Below, piece by piece: positions 12,755 through 22,682 of a stretch of 64,000 bases of DNA. The DNA lies in NCBI GenBank assembly GCA_013368315.1, contig JAACJM010000012.1:124001-188000 (forward strand), given 5' to 3'. Every line of letters begins with the position of its first letter. Positions within the stretch are counted from its first letter, which is position 1. The translations under genes and the position numbers were made by a program. Origin of the DNA: Tetrapyrgos nigripes (taxonomy: Eukaryota > Basidiomycota > Agaricomycetes > Agaricales > Campanellaceae). The notes under the pieces are model-generated. The model did no database searches. It had not been told where the DNA came from and saw nothing but the letters and a program-made list of their open reading frames with translations.

Positions 12755-13747
12755 TCACGCAAGTTCCGACTGTTCCTTTTTGCCGGTAGTAGTCTCCGCC
12801 TCCCATGTCTGCAGACCATAGCGAGCACGTTCCTCTTGCAATGTTTGTGACTTCAACTTGGAGAAGCGTAAACTATGTGAAGGCTTATTGGGCATTGGGG
12901 GCTGATCCTTGTCATACAAGGTTGAGGGAGTCTGTGACAGTGAAGAGGTCTGAGTGGCTAGGGAGGCAAACGAAGCTGTAGAGTCGTGGTATCTGCATGG
13001 AGGTGAGCTTGAACCACCCCTGATCGTCAGTCTACAAGAAGAAATAAACGTACAATCTGAATGAAATTAACTAAGCTGCAGACTCAAAGACAGAGGTAAC
13101 TGGACATGTACACATACCTATATGCCTCCTTGTTGTAACAATCACTCTCCTCTATCTTATCCAAAACATCACGTTTGAAAGCAGCTTTTACGAAATGTAG
13201 CACGTCGAACACATGGTGTTGGTTAGGTCTGTGAAAATACGAATTGAGTTTGGTTCAGCGTTTTGACAAGATGTGTCAGTACTGACCGCCATACACGGAT
13301 CTGAGGTGCAAGATTGAAGACTCCTTGCGCGGACACGAGGGGGTGAAAGACATCGTTTATGAACTGTACGACAGGAGGGCGGTCCGGGTAATTTTGGGGG
13401 AAAGTGAGTCGGAATTTGAGGACAGAATCGGCATAGTAACCTAATGAGAAGTCGTCCTCGTTCAAGCCAGTTCAGCATGGAAATGGACTTGTGTGCAAAC
13501 CTTGATGTATGAAGAGTACTCCGTCCCACATTAAGAGTGATTCGGTTGAAGGAATGACATAGATACCGAGAGGACAATGAGACTTGTGTCGAAGAGAGGC
13601 GTATTCAAAGGATATTGCTGCGCGTGTCTTCTGACTGGCAGCCGAGTCTAGAGTTTGTGAAGACGAAGTGGATCGCTGGTGAACAGTTTTAGAACCAAAA
13701 AGAGATTTAGATCTGGGTAGAGAAGGAGGTCCTAGAGGACTGAACAT
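12755..13747 (-). CDS. AKTIP/FTS-like ubiquitin E2 variant (UEV) protein
   Basis: About 255 residues in four exons. The UBC-fold core reads CPLGIYVIPSTESLLMWDGV, LFIHQG, then across an intron YYADSVLKFRLTFPQNYPDR, VVQFINDVFHPLVSAQGVFN, LAPQIRVWRPNQHHVFDVLH, FVKAAFKRDVLDKIEESDCY. That order matches AKTIP (Fused Toes), the UEV subunit of the Hook-FTS-FHIP dynein-adaptor complex that links Hook proteins to early endosomes. As in that family, there is no cysteine where an active E2 has its catalytic residue. The first ATG is at 13747 (MFSPLGPPSLPRSKS); the codons before it are not an ATG start. The last exon is reached by an intron ending at a TTGTAG acceptor near 13029; it encodes a Ser-rich tail (QEERARYGLQTWEAE) and stops at 12755. 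It lies head-to-tail behind the AIR gene, whose stop is only about 95 bp upstream. Confidence 0.88.
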
Positions 13748-13841
13748 CGTAGTAGTATACAAACAAGTCTATGCTACAATCACGTTATTACATGGCGTAT
13801 CCTCCGCGATAACGCGGACCTGAATCATCTCTCCGTCTGTT

Positions 13842-15269
13842 CTAATCTCTGTCTCTGTCTCTATCTCTCTCCCTGTCTCTTCGACGGTCTTTATCCCGCT
13901 CCCTATCTCGATATCTATCCCTATCTCTATCCCGGTAACTGGAACTCGGACCGTCACTTATCCTGTTCAACAAACTTGGTGTACTGCTATCCGACTTGAA
14001 GGAAATGCTCATTTTTTTGGGCTGTGTAGGAGCGTTGGACGTCCTCCTGGGACCAGATGGAGGGCGTTTCGCGTTGCTGTCTTGACGTTTCATACGCGCT
14101 GCAAAGAAGTTTTCCGAATCGTCATCGTCTTCCTGCTGGGCTCTCAGCTGCATCATTTCTTTTGCCTTGCCGCGTTTGCCAACATTAGTGGGTACACGCG
14201 TGCCCCAGCTCTGGAACATTGGATCATCTTGTTCCCAGTCCTGTTTTGCTCGTTGATCTGCATGCATTGTTACATCTGCAAAGGGACCTGTGGTTGTATT
14301 GTGCTCGCTGAAGGCAGAGTACTCTTTGGGTATGTCATGGCGATGCTGGACGATATCGCAATCCTATAGGCCGAGTTAGATTATACAGCAGACAGAACCA
14401 AAAGACACTTGCATCTCCCCAGTGACCAGACTGGCCGCAATTATAACACCAGATATCTTGGGCAATATATCCTTCGCCGCCATTGCCAAGATCAAGCATC
14501 CTTTTTCCTCGACGAAAATTGAGCGTGCTGTCCCTCTCCGATTCCGTCATGTAAGCATAGAGTCTCCACAAGGTTGGGCATTCCTAAGCAGGTGCAGTGA
14601 GAAAAAGAAGAGGAGAAACATTGAATAGCTCACATGGGCTGTATGTATTGTAGAACCACAGCGATCACAATCATCGTATGCGTTGGCAAGTCGGCCACGA
14701 TTCGGGCAAGTCTGTTGGGTATCTATGAGTCAATGTTCACAGAGAGCTATAGGAGACGGACAGAGTTGATATGGCCCTTCATCCCGCAATTAAAGCAAAC
14801 TTTGCTGATCGGACAAGACAGAGTTGAATGCTCGTTGCGGACACCGCAAGTAAGGCACTAGTAGATGACATGAGTTGCAATAGTTTTGCAGAGACGGGTG
14901 TACCGACAATGACGACAGGACAGTCTTTTGCTACATGATCTCCCTTTGCGCCACAGTGCTTGCAAACGAGGACAGTGGGTTGCTTGGGTTCCTCGGGACG
15001 CTCAAAGTAGCGGGTTGTAGGCAGTTCCTAGGGGAGGAATGAGCTGAATTTTTGATGCGGGAGGATCAACGCACATCCCGGCCGCCATAGTCTAGATACT
15101 CGATGTAATCCTGCTCGACGTCTGGGGGCAAAATTTCTACGGGGACTGAGCCAAAGACCGAGACATGGGCGGGCAGCAAGAGCCTGGATTGAGAAGACTG
15201 TGTCGGAGGAGGAGGACTTGGAGGAGCTTGAATCTGCTGAGGCTCGAGATCTATGCACCAAGAGTCCAT
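13842..15269 (-). CDS. Air1/Air2-like CCHC zinc-knuckle protein (TRAMP complex type)
   Basis: RNA-binding subunit type of the nuclear TRAMP polyadenylation complex, which feeds RNA to the exosome. About 380 residues. Five knuckles are visible: CKHCGAKGDHVAKDC, CLTCGVRNEHSTLSC, CFNCGMKGHINSTC, CDRCGSTIHTAHEC and CYNCGQSGHWGDDC. The first two have five rather than four residues before the His. Three of the knuckles are interrupted by introns. The last one is restored only if the intron at 14364-14412 uses a GC donor (GCAAGT). After the knuckles come a conserved FQSWGTRVPTNVGKRGKAKE segment, an acidic patch, and an Arg/Asp repeat tail. A TAG at 13842-13844 ends this tail, but the same frame stays open past it to a TAA at 13788 (see findings). 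The start at 15269 is MDSWCIDLEPQQ. The gene is divergent from the OPY2-like gene. Confidence 0.87.
14364..14412 (-). other. GC-AG intron in the AIR gene
   Basis: Intron of 49 nt with donor GCAAGT and acceptor CTATAG. Splicing here restores the fifth CX2CX4HX4C knuckle (GHWGD joined to DCDIVQHRH). A GT donor a few bases further on (GTGTCT) would destroy the knuckle and shift the frame. Confidence 0.8.
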
Positions 15270-15437
15270 GGACCGGCAGCTGTGCCTGTTGGGTGGTGGA
15301 GACGGAAATGTGACAGTGTGACGTCACGTTGAGGACACTCTAGCGACGAAGGGCCCTCTCCCCAGTACTGCTGGGACAGCCGTTTCCTTTTTTTCTAGTC
15401 AAACTCACTCTCCACTCTTTACTTCCTCTCGTTCTCC

Positions 15438-17310
15438 ATGCGTCTCGACGCTCTTTTCGCAAGAGACGACTGTCTCTCTTGCGACTCCACCCCCGTCTGC
15501 ACCTGCGATGTCTCAAAGCAAGACTGCATCCTCATAAACAGGCACGTCCCCTCTTTCATTTCCGATATGCCCTATCTCATCCCTTCCGTGCTCCAGGGAT
15601 TGCAATCAGTGCAGTCACTACCAATGTGTTGATAAGAGTCAGGACAACAACCAAGGCACATCCGTTTCAGGTGGCGGCGTCAGCAAGGGCGCTCTGGCCG
15701 GTGCAGTTGTTGGCACTCTCATTTTCCTGGGCATTGTTATCGGTCTAGTCCTCCTCTACCGTCGCAACAATCGTCTTCGTAAAGCCGAGATCGCCGCCCG
15801 CGAACCCAAGCCTGAAGTGCCTGCGGCAGCGGCCGACGTTCTGAACAGACCCGACCCCATAGAGAAAACCAATTCAGTTCACCAATCCAATACCGTACGA
15901 GTGTACTCTACCTCGTCAAACACCACTATCGACCTCGATCCAGAATCTCAAGCATCTTCACAACATACCACCCAAAGAAACTCTGTTCGTTCCAATCCAT
16001 TTGATGACAATCATTCCATCCAAACTGCTGGCACAGAAGGCACGAACGTCATACCCATTGCCCTCGTTCCCCCTGAGAACCATTCCACTATTTCTCATCA
16101 GTCGGATGGCTCACAGGCGGCTTCTCCTGTACGACCTGCACGTTCTCCTGACCTCAACCTGGAACATGTCAACGTTTCTAACGACTCCCTCCGTAACCCG
16201 AAAACGGGTTATGCACCTTCTCAAATTTCCGGTATATCAGGAATGTCCAGGAACTCATACATGTCTAGTGCCAGTTACTCTAGCGACTTCCTTAATGAGG
16301 CGCCTATGATCATGACGGCAAACAAGGTTGTCATTGGTGAAGGTCTTAAGCCACCAACCTCTCGTCCAACTATAACTTCTCCATTGGCTGCGACCTCGTT
16401 CGGTCCTTCTGATGTCGTCAAAGAAGTAGACGAATCTACTGAGGATGGCCATAACCCCTTCAGCGACAAGCACTCGTCTACCCGTACAACTCTTGCTTCC
16501 GGGGACCAGGGCTCCCCTCGTTCTGTCACTACGTTCGGTATGCCTTCCCCGGCACCATACCTCACGGTCACCCGTAATGTTGGATCCGACTGGGAGCGCG
16601 ACGTTAGCCGACCCTCTAGCGTCAGCACCCAAGCTGGTTCTGTCATTGACATTGCCAGTGTAACCAGAGTCAATGTCGGTCTGAACCAGTTGAGCAGTGG
16701 GCTGACACCTCGGCCATCGTACAGGACTACCATGGGCAGGCTTGTCACTCCACCCTCCAGTGATAAGGGTACTTTTGAGGAGCAGCAGCAGAGAGCGCTT
16801 GCTCATGCCCAGGCTCAAGCACAGGCTCAAGGCATGGACAAGAGCCGAAGGACATCGGGTTCCTCCGCTATATCTGCCACTGCAGACTCCATCCTGGAAT
16901 CCTTCCCATTCGTCCCTCCTTCTCCCATCTCCAATAGACCCATCAGGTCACCTCCGGTCTCACCTCTTGTCCAACAAACCTTCAGCTCACAACCTCCGAC
17001 TCCCGTCTCTCAGAAGTCGTCTATTGGTGTCAAGGCGTCGGCAGGAGCAGCTGATCTGCCAGCACCGCCAAACAGGCGGACTCTAGGACTTTCTACTGGT
17101 TCCCAGTTGTCAACAGCGTCTTCCGGCTTGGGTTCATTCCCATTCCAAATCGACACTGGTTCATCTGGTGAACCTGCCTCCCCTTCGGCATCAGCATACA
17201 GTGGTCGTCAGCGAGCCAGTTTGGACACACTGGCGTTGACGAACGATCTTTCCTCGTACCCTCTTGGATTTGATCGTGACAGTCAAGTACCCCCTTTGCC
17301 GAAGAACTGA
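15438..17310 (+). CDS. OPY2: OPY2-like single-pass membrane anchor (HOG pathway)
   Basis: 605 residues in two exons (15438-15541 and 15597-17310). The extracellular N-terminus is Cys-rich: CLSCDSTPVCTCDVSKQDC, then ILINRDCNQCSHYQCVDKS across the intron. This Cys pattern is that of the Opy2 N-terminal domain. A Gly/Ser linker leads to one transmembrane helix (GALAGAVVGTLIFLGIVIGL VLLY) followed by basic RRNNRLRK. The long cytoplasmic tail is Ser/Thr/Pro-rich and probably disordered. In yeast, Opy2 tethers the Ste50-Ste11 module to the membrane for osmotic signalling; the same role is inferred here from architecture only. There is no classical signal peptide, as in yeast Opy2. The intron needs a GC donor (GCACGT) to keep the Cys domain and helix in frame. 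An Ala/Gln repeat lies near 16790-16840. Start MRLDALFARDDC at 15438. Confidence 0.78.
15542..15596 (+). other. GC-AG intron in the OPY2-like gene
   Basis: Intron of 55 nt with donor GCACGT and acceptor CTCCAG. The joined frame gives INRDCNQCSHYQC and total coding length 1,818 nt (606 codons). The only nearby GT donor (four bases on) leads to an early stop. Confidence 0.75.
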
Positions 17311-17810
17311 GGTATTTACCTGCAGTTTTGTTGTACCTTTCAACACTCTGACGTCTTGTCAGTCCGTGTGTCATTGAGCAATCTAGCTGTTTCACTTTGT
17401 GCGGGCTCTGTAACATTGTATTATCATTTTACTGGCAGGATTGGACTAGTGAGTTCACAAAACTCTCGTATCTGTCTTTTACGTCTGCTTCATTTATGCG
17501 TCTCTATACATTAAGATTATGTACTGGTAAACATCTCATTCCTTCTGACTTGGAACGTGATGGGATGACTGCCCTGGCATACTACTCTTGCTTGCAAGTT
17601 TCATTGCTCTCTCTCTTTTGGGTGTTTGTTGCGTCGAGGGTTGTGTGTATTTCTTCTATTTATACGTTGTTCTCTTCTTTTATCCCTTTCCACCTACCCT
17701 TACTTTGTTAGTTACCCTGCCAGCTCAATGATAGACCGGTCTTCTCGCAACCGGTTAACCATATCATGTCTAAAGTGGAAACCGAAAAAAAAACCCATAA
17801 CATTGCAAAG
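17311..17810 (+). other. Convergent 3' region without a gene
   Basis: This 500 bp stretch separates the stops of the OPY2-like gene (+) and YOS1 (-). It is T-rich on the plus strand and contains only chance reading frames. I see no RNA gene or repeat. Confidence 0.6.
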
Positions 17811-18206
17811 TCAGCCTCCCAGTAACAGTTCATACACAATGACAACTATGTTAAGAACGATCAACGGTACTAAATCATAGCATTATTAGTAGAGAATTTG
17901 GGATGAACGCAAGGGAACGCACTTCGCATAAGAGTCCGTACAGCACTGATGAGCTCAATCAATTTTGTCTTTATCCCAACCTCCCCTTGCCCTTGCACCG
18001 CTCCGTACCCTGATTGGTCGTAGGTCTGAAAGTTGACATTAGGAGGACGCGTTGAAGACCAGCCGACTAGATCATCATAAAAGTTAGACTTGCTCTAGAC
18101 TGTTCAGGAGAGTGGAGTAGATACTTCGAGCAAGAAAGCGATCTTCACTGAGAACCGCCATAGCGTTCACTAGGAGTAGAGAGACGTAGAGTATGGTGCC
18201 CAACAT
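17811..18206 (-). CDS. YOS1: YOS1/IER3IP1-like ER-Golgi membrane protein
   Basis: Small subunit of the Yip1-Yif1-Yos1 complex needed for COPII vesicle transport from the ER to the Golgi. Exactly 94 residues in three exons: 18206-18125, 18066-17923 and 17869-17811 (82, 144 and 59 nt, summing to 95 codons with stop). Exon 1 reads MLGTILYVSLLLVNAMAVLS then EDRFLAR, matching the hydrophobic start and the EDRFL motif of yeast Yos1. Across the first junction the codon ATC gives RIGWSS, the IGW seen in human IER3IP1. Exon 2 ends GIKTKLIELISAVRTLMR, and exon 3 gives IPLIVLNIVVIVYELLLGG, the conserved C-terminal transmembrane helix. Both introns are standard GT-AG with CTAAC/CTAAT branch sites. No exon is long enough to stand out as a reading frame. 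Divergent from uL22m, 133 bp apart. Confidence 0.93.
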
Positions 18207-18339
18207 GGTGGGTCGTGAAAGACGTGGTAAGTGCAAACATGACACGCATTATCCTTCTCGCGTTTTTCTGAAATGCAACGAGGGTTGCTCAATGGTGCGC
18301 TAGCTTTCTCTGAATACTCTGCTATTCTAATATCTGCAT

Positions 18340-19268
18340 ATGCTGCTAGTAACACGCACGTTCACTGCCGTCCATCGTGGGGGCCCTGCTCAATTCTCTC
18401 AAGTCCGCTGGTACGTTGCTTGTCGGCCTTCTTTTCTACACGTCTCATATTCTTGACAGTGCGAGTCTGAATCCATTTGGATGGATGCGGGAAAAGTTTG
18501 CTACCGGTGCTAGGGAACAGGAGTCGAAGGAAGAATTGGCTGCTGCGAAACGAGAAGCAAAGGCAGAAGGTCAACTGAGTGTTTTCGATACAGTTTCTCA
18601 ACAACCGGTGGAAGAAAAGAGACCTGCTATCTCAGAAACGTCTGCAAAAGCGAGCAAAGCGGTCAGCCAAGATGTGAAAAAGAGTAAACACAAGAAGAAG
18701 GTACATGCACTTTATTCTTTGACTCTGGTTAAGTTTTGCTTACAACGCCTTTCTATTCTCCAGGAGCACAAATATTCTACTGCAGCATTCAAGATATCTC
18801 ATCGAAAACTGAATATGCTCGGAAACCAGATATCACAGAAACCCATCAACTATGCCATCCTGCAGATGCAGTTCAGTGAAAAACGCGCCAGTAAGCGTAT
18901 CATGAATATGCTTGCGACTGCTAGAGACCATGCTGTACGGTACAAGAATTTGGACCTGGATAAACTCGTTGTCGGTATGTCCTCCATCCTTGGTCCATCG
19001 ACTAGCAAAAAGGTCATTAATGTTTCTAACAGCGGAGGCATGGACTAACAAGTACAAGTACTTGCCCAAACTTGAGCCGCGAGGTCGTGGACACTATGGT
19101 ATACGTCACAGTCCCCGTTCTAAATTGCATGTTCTCCTGAAGGAGGGTAAGACTCTGGAGGAAGAAAAGGCTGCTGAACGGGCGAAGAAATTGAAGAGGA
19201 TTGTCTCAGCGAATGCTGTTAGAGAGGATAAACCTCTTCGGGGCCTGCCCGCGATGTGGGCTTGGTAA
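18340..19268 (+). CDS. MRPL22: Mitochondrial large-subunit ribosomal protein uL22m
   Basis: About 250 residues in four exons. Exon 1 (18340-18410) starts MLLVTRTFTAVHRGG and continues after a 49-nt intron as VRCASLNPFGWMREKFATGA. The Arg/Ser/Ala-rich start without acidic residues is a mitochondrial presequence. A charged linker rich in Lys/Glu/Ala follows. The ribosomal L22 domain runs from EHKYSTAAFKISHRKLNML, FSEKRASKRIMNMLATARDH and YKNLDLDKLVV, then across an intron AEAWTNKYKYLPKLEPRGRG HYGIRHSPRSKLHVLLKEG. The KL/RRGRG..RI/RHS pattern is the conserved L22 hairpin that lines the exit tunnel. A tail of KTLEEEKAAERAKKLKR follows. Start chosen because upstream ATGs do not join the downstream frame. 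Confidence 0.88.
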
Positions 19269-19708
19269 AATACGGCTGCTTGCAAAGATCTATCTTACCT
19301 AGTACTTGAAGACCTAATATACACCTTTATCGTCGCAGCTTATTATACGGACATAGCCTTCACAGAGTGAGTGAGTGAGTGAGTGAATTACGCCGCTACC
19401 TATGTTTTTTGAAAGAGCTCAAGTGGACTAACGTCTGGGATACTATATACCAGGTGTCACGATAGTGCGCGTGTGTCACTGTGTGTTTATTTTGCTTCGG
19501 CTTTGACGTCGAAATTTCTATCTCTGCTCACATACACTCACTGGACAACTCGGGTGCTGTATTAATTTTTTCCCGTGCGTGCTATGCAGTCCGAGGCCCT
19601 AAATCAAAAGTTGTGTCATGGATCATAGTCATGGGTTCTATTCTTCCCGGTATAAAACTCGAGATTCTCATCGGAACCGGCAACTAGCCGTTATCCTCTC
19701 CCCAGAAC
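19269..19708 (+). promoter_or_regulatory. Intergenic region upstream of acyl-CoA synthetase, with TATA box
   Basis: 440 bp. A TATAAAA at 19651-19657 lies 52 bp upstream of the acyl-CoA synthetase ATG, a plausible TATA box. A GAGT microsatellite is at 19365-19386. No coding exon recognised. Confidence 0.5.
19365..19386 (+). repeat. (GAGT)5.5 microsatellite
   Basis: Five perfect tetranucleotide GAGT units plus GA, in the 3' flank of uL22m and 5' flank of the acyl-CoA synthetase. Confidence 0.9.
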
Positions 19709-22474
19709 ATGGCTTGGAAACCCGTACGCACCATCGCAGAATGTAGGAGATGTTTGGAACGCTCGAGCTCCCAAACTGACGCGTCATCTCACAGGTGACA
19801 AGATTCTGTCGGGTCCTGGAAGTATCTTTGAGGTGGAAACACTGGTAGGCGCCTTTGCAGGACCGGACGCATGTCAAGGTCGCTCACACTCCACAGTTGA
19901 TTGACGGCCGGGTACAACGAGCTTACAAGAACTTATGGCCTTCAATGCGGGCATTCTTGCTTTGGTCTTGCAATGAGTTCAACGACAAAGTCTTTATAGT
20001 CTCTGAGGAACAGCAATATACCTACCGGGAGCTTTTGGAGAGATCCGCAAAGACTGCGAGCATTTTTAGGAATCATTGTGGTGTAGAGAAAGGTATGTTG
20101 ACCTTTTTGAGTGAGTTGAATCTGACTGACTGCTTCCAGGTGATAGTGTCGGCATCTGTTCTCGCAATTACCCCGAGTATCTGGTGATGTTTTGGGCTTG
20201 TCGTATGTGCAACCTATGGATTTTTCGGATCGCGTTTTCATTCTTGAAACAGATTTACTGGGAGCTGTGCCTGTATTGGTTAATGCGTTAGTACTCAGCC
20301 ATCTCTCTTTGTCTCTTTCTGAACATCCTTATAGGTGGCTCCCATTGGACGGAATTCGCTATTGCGTCTCTCTTTCAGACTGCAAGATACTAATACTCGA
20401 CCCGGAGCGCGCCAGCGTCTTAGAACCAGAAATATCTCAGATAGTCAAAGACATCAAACTCAAAGATGTCTTTGTGCTCGAAAGCCACGAAGGCAAAGGT
20501 GTTTGGGCAGGAATGTCGGATTGGAAGGATGTCTATAACAGATACCGCGGCGACTTCAGTGACATCCTGAACAATGATCCTCATATACTTCCCGAAGACA
20601 ATGCTGCGGTATATTTTTTTCGCCGAATGACAGTAGTAGCCTAGCTTTGACTTGGCATTCCAACAGGTATACTTTACATCAGGAACAACCGGTCGCCCGA
20701 GTAGGTCTAATTTATTTGGAAAGTTATGTTGTAATATTCATCTTCATTTTTGTGCAGAGGGTGTTTTGAGCAGTCAACGTCAGTATCTTACAAACGTCTT
20801 CAACGTGAGCAAGATTTTCTGCAGTTCTAGTCTTTGGATTATTTCTTACCCCCGTCGTGTCGTAAGAGTGCTAACGGCAGGGCTAGAGATGCTCTTCGTC
20901 AAGGAATCGAGCTTCCAGACATGTCTGATCCTCAGAAGGGCATGCTCAGTAGGTTTTTCGTCCACCTTTTCGTAATAGAGCTTGAGAGTTGCGCAGTCAG
21001 TGTTCCGTTTTTCCATGTGACGGGAACCACCAGTCAAATGGTACGCTGGCGCCTTATGTTTGCTCCTTGGCTAGCAGGACTCATACTAGACCAGATGAGC
21101 TCAATGATGAACGGTCTCAAAATTGTGCTCCTACGACGTTGGGTGCCCGAAGAGGCGGTGAAGTATGGAGATTTGACTCAACAAAAGGACATCAGCTCAA
21201 GTGTTATTTCTGACAGATTAATCAAGAAGCACAATGTTGCCGTCGCTGGAGGGTATGTTCCTGTTCAATAAGTCCCGCCAGATTTCTCAGCTGACGTTGT
21301 GAACAGGGTGCCTTCGATGGTCATGGATCTGTTATTCAGAGCTGGAGAATTCAAACTGGAGTCTTTGACGTTTGGTGGTGCCTCGGCTTCACCATCGTTG
21401 GCGGAAACGGCAAGTCGAGTGCTACCGGAAGCATCATTGTACGTTGAGAGAGTACCGTCTACTAGTTCATGCTCTAGCTGAACAATTTTTGCAGGGGTCA
21501 AGGATACGGGATGACGGAATGTAACTCAGTAGCCGTTGGCATTGTTGGAAAGGATCAAGTCCTTAGGCCTGCTAGCACGTAAGTTGGTAACAAGGCAGGA
21601 AGGAGTTTACTGATATCTTGCTAGGGGTCTGCCTACTTTGGTGAATGATCTTCTGGTCATGGATCTGGAAGGCACCAAAGCTGTCCCACCGAACACTTTA
21701 GGCGAAGTATGGATTCGGGGTGTGAATGTAATGAAAGGATATTTGAAAGACCCTGGTGCGTCTTGCAATTTGTCGTAGCTGTTGTCGCAACGCTGATAAT
21801 GCTATAGAGGCCACTGATCGTGTAAGTAAAAAGTCAGACCATGCTCAGACCATTCCTTGACAATTAATGGAAATACAGACGGTGACCAAGGATGGTTGGC
21901 TGAAAACTGGAGATCTCGGTTATCTGGATGAGGAAGGCTTTTTGTTTATTAAGGACAGGATCAAGGACATCATCATTCGTGGTGGAGAGAATATTGTACG
22001 GCGTTTCTTGCTCGCTTTTCCCTTGGAACAAGCTGACTATTCAGTAGGATTCAATTTCAGTCGAGAATGCATTTTACGCATTGCCCAGCATTTATGAAGC
22101 TGCAGCCGTCGGAGTGCCTGACCCGAAGCTAGGGGAATTGGTTGCAGTTGTGGCCTCTTTAAAACCAGAATATCACGGAAAGGTCACTGAAAGGGAGCTC
22201 ATTCACGCTGTCCAAAAGAGGTCAGTCCTTTGCGGCTTGGTGAATATGTCCGGCTGACGAAAAGAAAATAGCCTGCCCCGCTTTGCAGTTCCTTCACTGG
22301 TCGTCCTACAAAATGAGCCACTAGGCAAGTGCCTGTTTACAAGTCTGACTCGTGTTGCTGATGCCTTTTACAGAACGGACTGCGTCAGGAAAGATTGTCA
22401 AGGCTCAGCTTCGTATGCAAGCAGCGAAGGAATGGGAAAAGAGGCAAGGTGGTGTCATAAAGACGAAATTGTAG
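19709..22474 (+). CDS. AMP-forming acyl-CoA synthetase / 4-coumarate-CoA ligase-like
   Basis: ANL-superfamily ligase that activates a carboxylic acid as acyl-AMP and transfers it to CoA. About 570 residues in at least 13 exons. N-terminus [20 protein letters not shown]. Core motifs in order: [18 protein letters not shown], the P-loop [13 protein letters not shown] (split by an intron near 20700), [25 protein letters not shown], the GYGMTE motif in [14 protein letters not shown], the ATP-binding D/RIKD motifs in [20 protein letters not shown] and [15 protein letters not shown], and the catalytic Lys in [14 protein letters not shown]. The ADENYL and CoA-binding pieces are complete, so it looks functional. 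Chain-length or aromatic specificity cannot be read from the sequence. The C-terminal tripeptide is TKL, a weak variant of the peroxisomal PTS1 signal (SKL type). A TATA box is present upstream. Confidence 0.88.
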
Positions 22475-22682
22475 TACTTTGGATACGGAAATGACTGCTG
22501 GAGTACATGACTATGTATGACGAACAAACTAGATATTACACAGAGGTTTATGGGAATGACGTCTGAGTCACATGTTACTCTCGATAACTCAATCGGCTGC
22601 TTTTGGTAGCAGCGCTCGCTCAGCTTTGGCCCTCTCCACCTAATTTTTACGACCGTTACGACCTTTCTTTCGTTCTTTCACC

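Noticed and set aside
17397..17711. 104-codon open frame downstream of the OPY2-like gene
   Set aside because: It lies in a T-rich convergent 3' region and encodes a hydrophobic chance sequence.
19365..19386. GAGT repeat as part of a larger satellite or CRISPR-like array
   Set aside because: It is a simple 22-bp microsatellite with no spacers or further copies.
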